Assembly (NCBI GenBank): GCA_964432485.1
Contig: CAYSNP010000068.1
Span: 1 to 5,030, forward strand
Direction: 5' to 3'
DNA: 5,030 nt
DNA from: CAYSNP01 sp964432485
GTDB taxonomy: Bacteria; Bacillota; Clostridia; Christensenellales; DTU072
The notes under the pieces are model-generated. The model did not search any database and had not been told where the DNA came from. It worked only from the letters and a program-made list of their open reading frames with translations. A program made the translations under genes and the position numbers. Position 1 is the first letter of the stretch. The number at the start of each line of letters is the position of its first letter. Shown piece after piece: positions 4,894-5,030 of this stretch.

Positions 4894-4979
4894 CTCTGGA
4901 TTGCTTCGTCATTTCATTCCTCGCAAAGACGGCTAGCGTTAGCCCCGCACCTTGCCCTATCAATCCCACCTTAATCATT
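4894..4979. repeat. GGATTGCTTCG stretch and header module, copy 2
   Basis: CTCTGGATTGCTTCG (4894-4908) is identical to 341-355. It is followed by CTCGCAAAGACGG, as in the left repeat region, but after only about 10 nt instead of about 90. The header module 4923-4979 repeats 4742-4797. No palindromic array follows it within the window; the last 50 bases are AT-rich and show no gene. Confidence 0.8.
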
Positions 4980-5030
4980 CTGCTCTTTGTACAGATTTTA
5001 GATTAAATATTCAAAATTTTCAATATTTAT

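Noticed and set aside
4725..5006. Open frame of 93 codons (and an overlapping one of 67) on the + strand
   Set aside because: It runs through repeat copies and array 3, has no ribosome binding site, and its translation simply reads the repeats.
309..5007. 13-nt inverted pair TTTAATCTAAAAT (309-321) and ATTTTAGATTAAA (4995-5007) as ends of one large element
   Set aside because: The strings are short and AT-rich, lie 4.7 kb apart around conserved core genes, and have no further flanking similarity; chance is likely.

Overview
The window is a piece of chromosome from an endospore-forming Firmicute, most likely an uncultivated member of the Clostridia. It carries the short spoVAC-spoVAD-spoVAE operon typical of Clostridia, followed by pepP/yqhT-like and efp genes in the order seen near sporulation genes in Bacillus and Clostridia. 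The genus cannot be named from the sequence. All six well-supported genes lie on the + strand.

Layout. Positions 1-484 hold no gene. This stretch contains a long direct repeat (1-74 and 385-458), a hairpin array with a constant 9-nt linker (87-200) that ends in a terminator-like hairpin plus T-run, and two copies of an 18-mer. Positions 485-605 are the leader of the spoVA operon, with a candidate sigma-G promoter and a purine-rich stretch. spoVAC (606-1058), spoVAD (about 1051-2055) and spoVAE (2055-2420) overlap end to start and are surely co-transcribed. After 38 nt comes an M24 Xaa-Pro peptidase (2459-3496), then efp (3513-4076) with its own strong ribosome binding site. A second hairpin array (4076-4251) follows. 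Next is a stand-alone four-helix-bundle (S23/IVP family) gene (4320-4664), then an exact 60-nt copy of the start of the second array (4680-4739). A third hairpin array (4794-4886), enclosed by two copies of a header module, fills most of the rest.

How the genes work together. SpoVAC, SpoVAD and SpoVAE belong to the inner spore-membrane machinery that moves Ca-dipicolinic acid into the forespore and out at germination. The peptidase and EF-P are housekeeping functions in protein turnover and in translation of proline-rich stretches; they have their own vegetative-type promoter. The four-helix-bundle gene looks like an accessory insertion between efp and whatever follows.

The most unusual content is outside the genes. 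Three arrays are built on one plan, with short constant linkers alternating with variable perfect palindromes, but each uses a different linker. In addition, the peptidase and four-helix-bundle genes have near-identical promoter geometry that predicts leaderless mRNAs.
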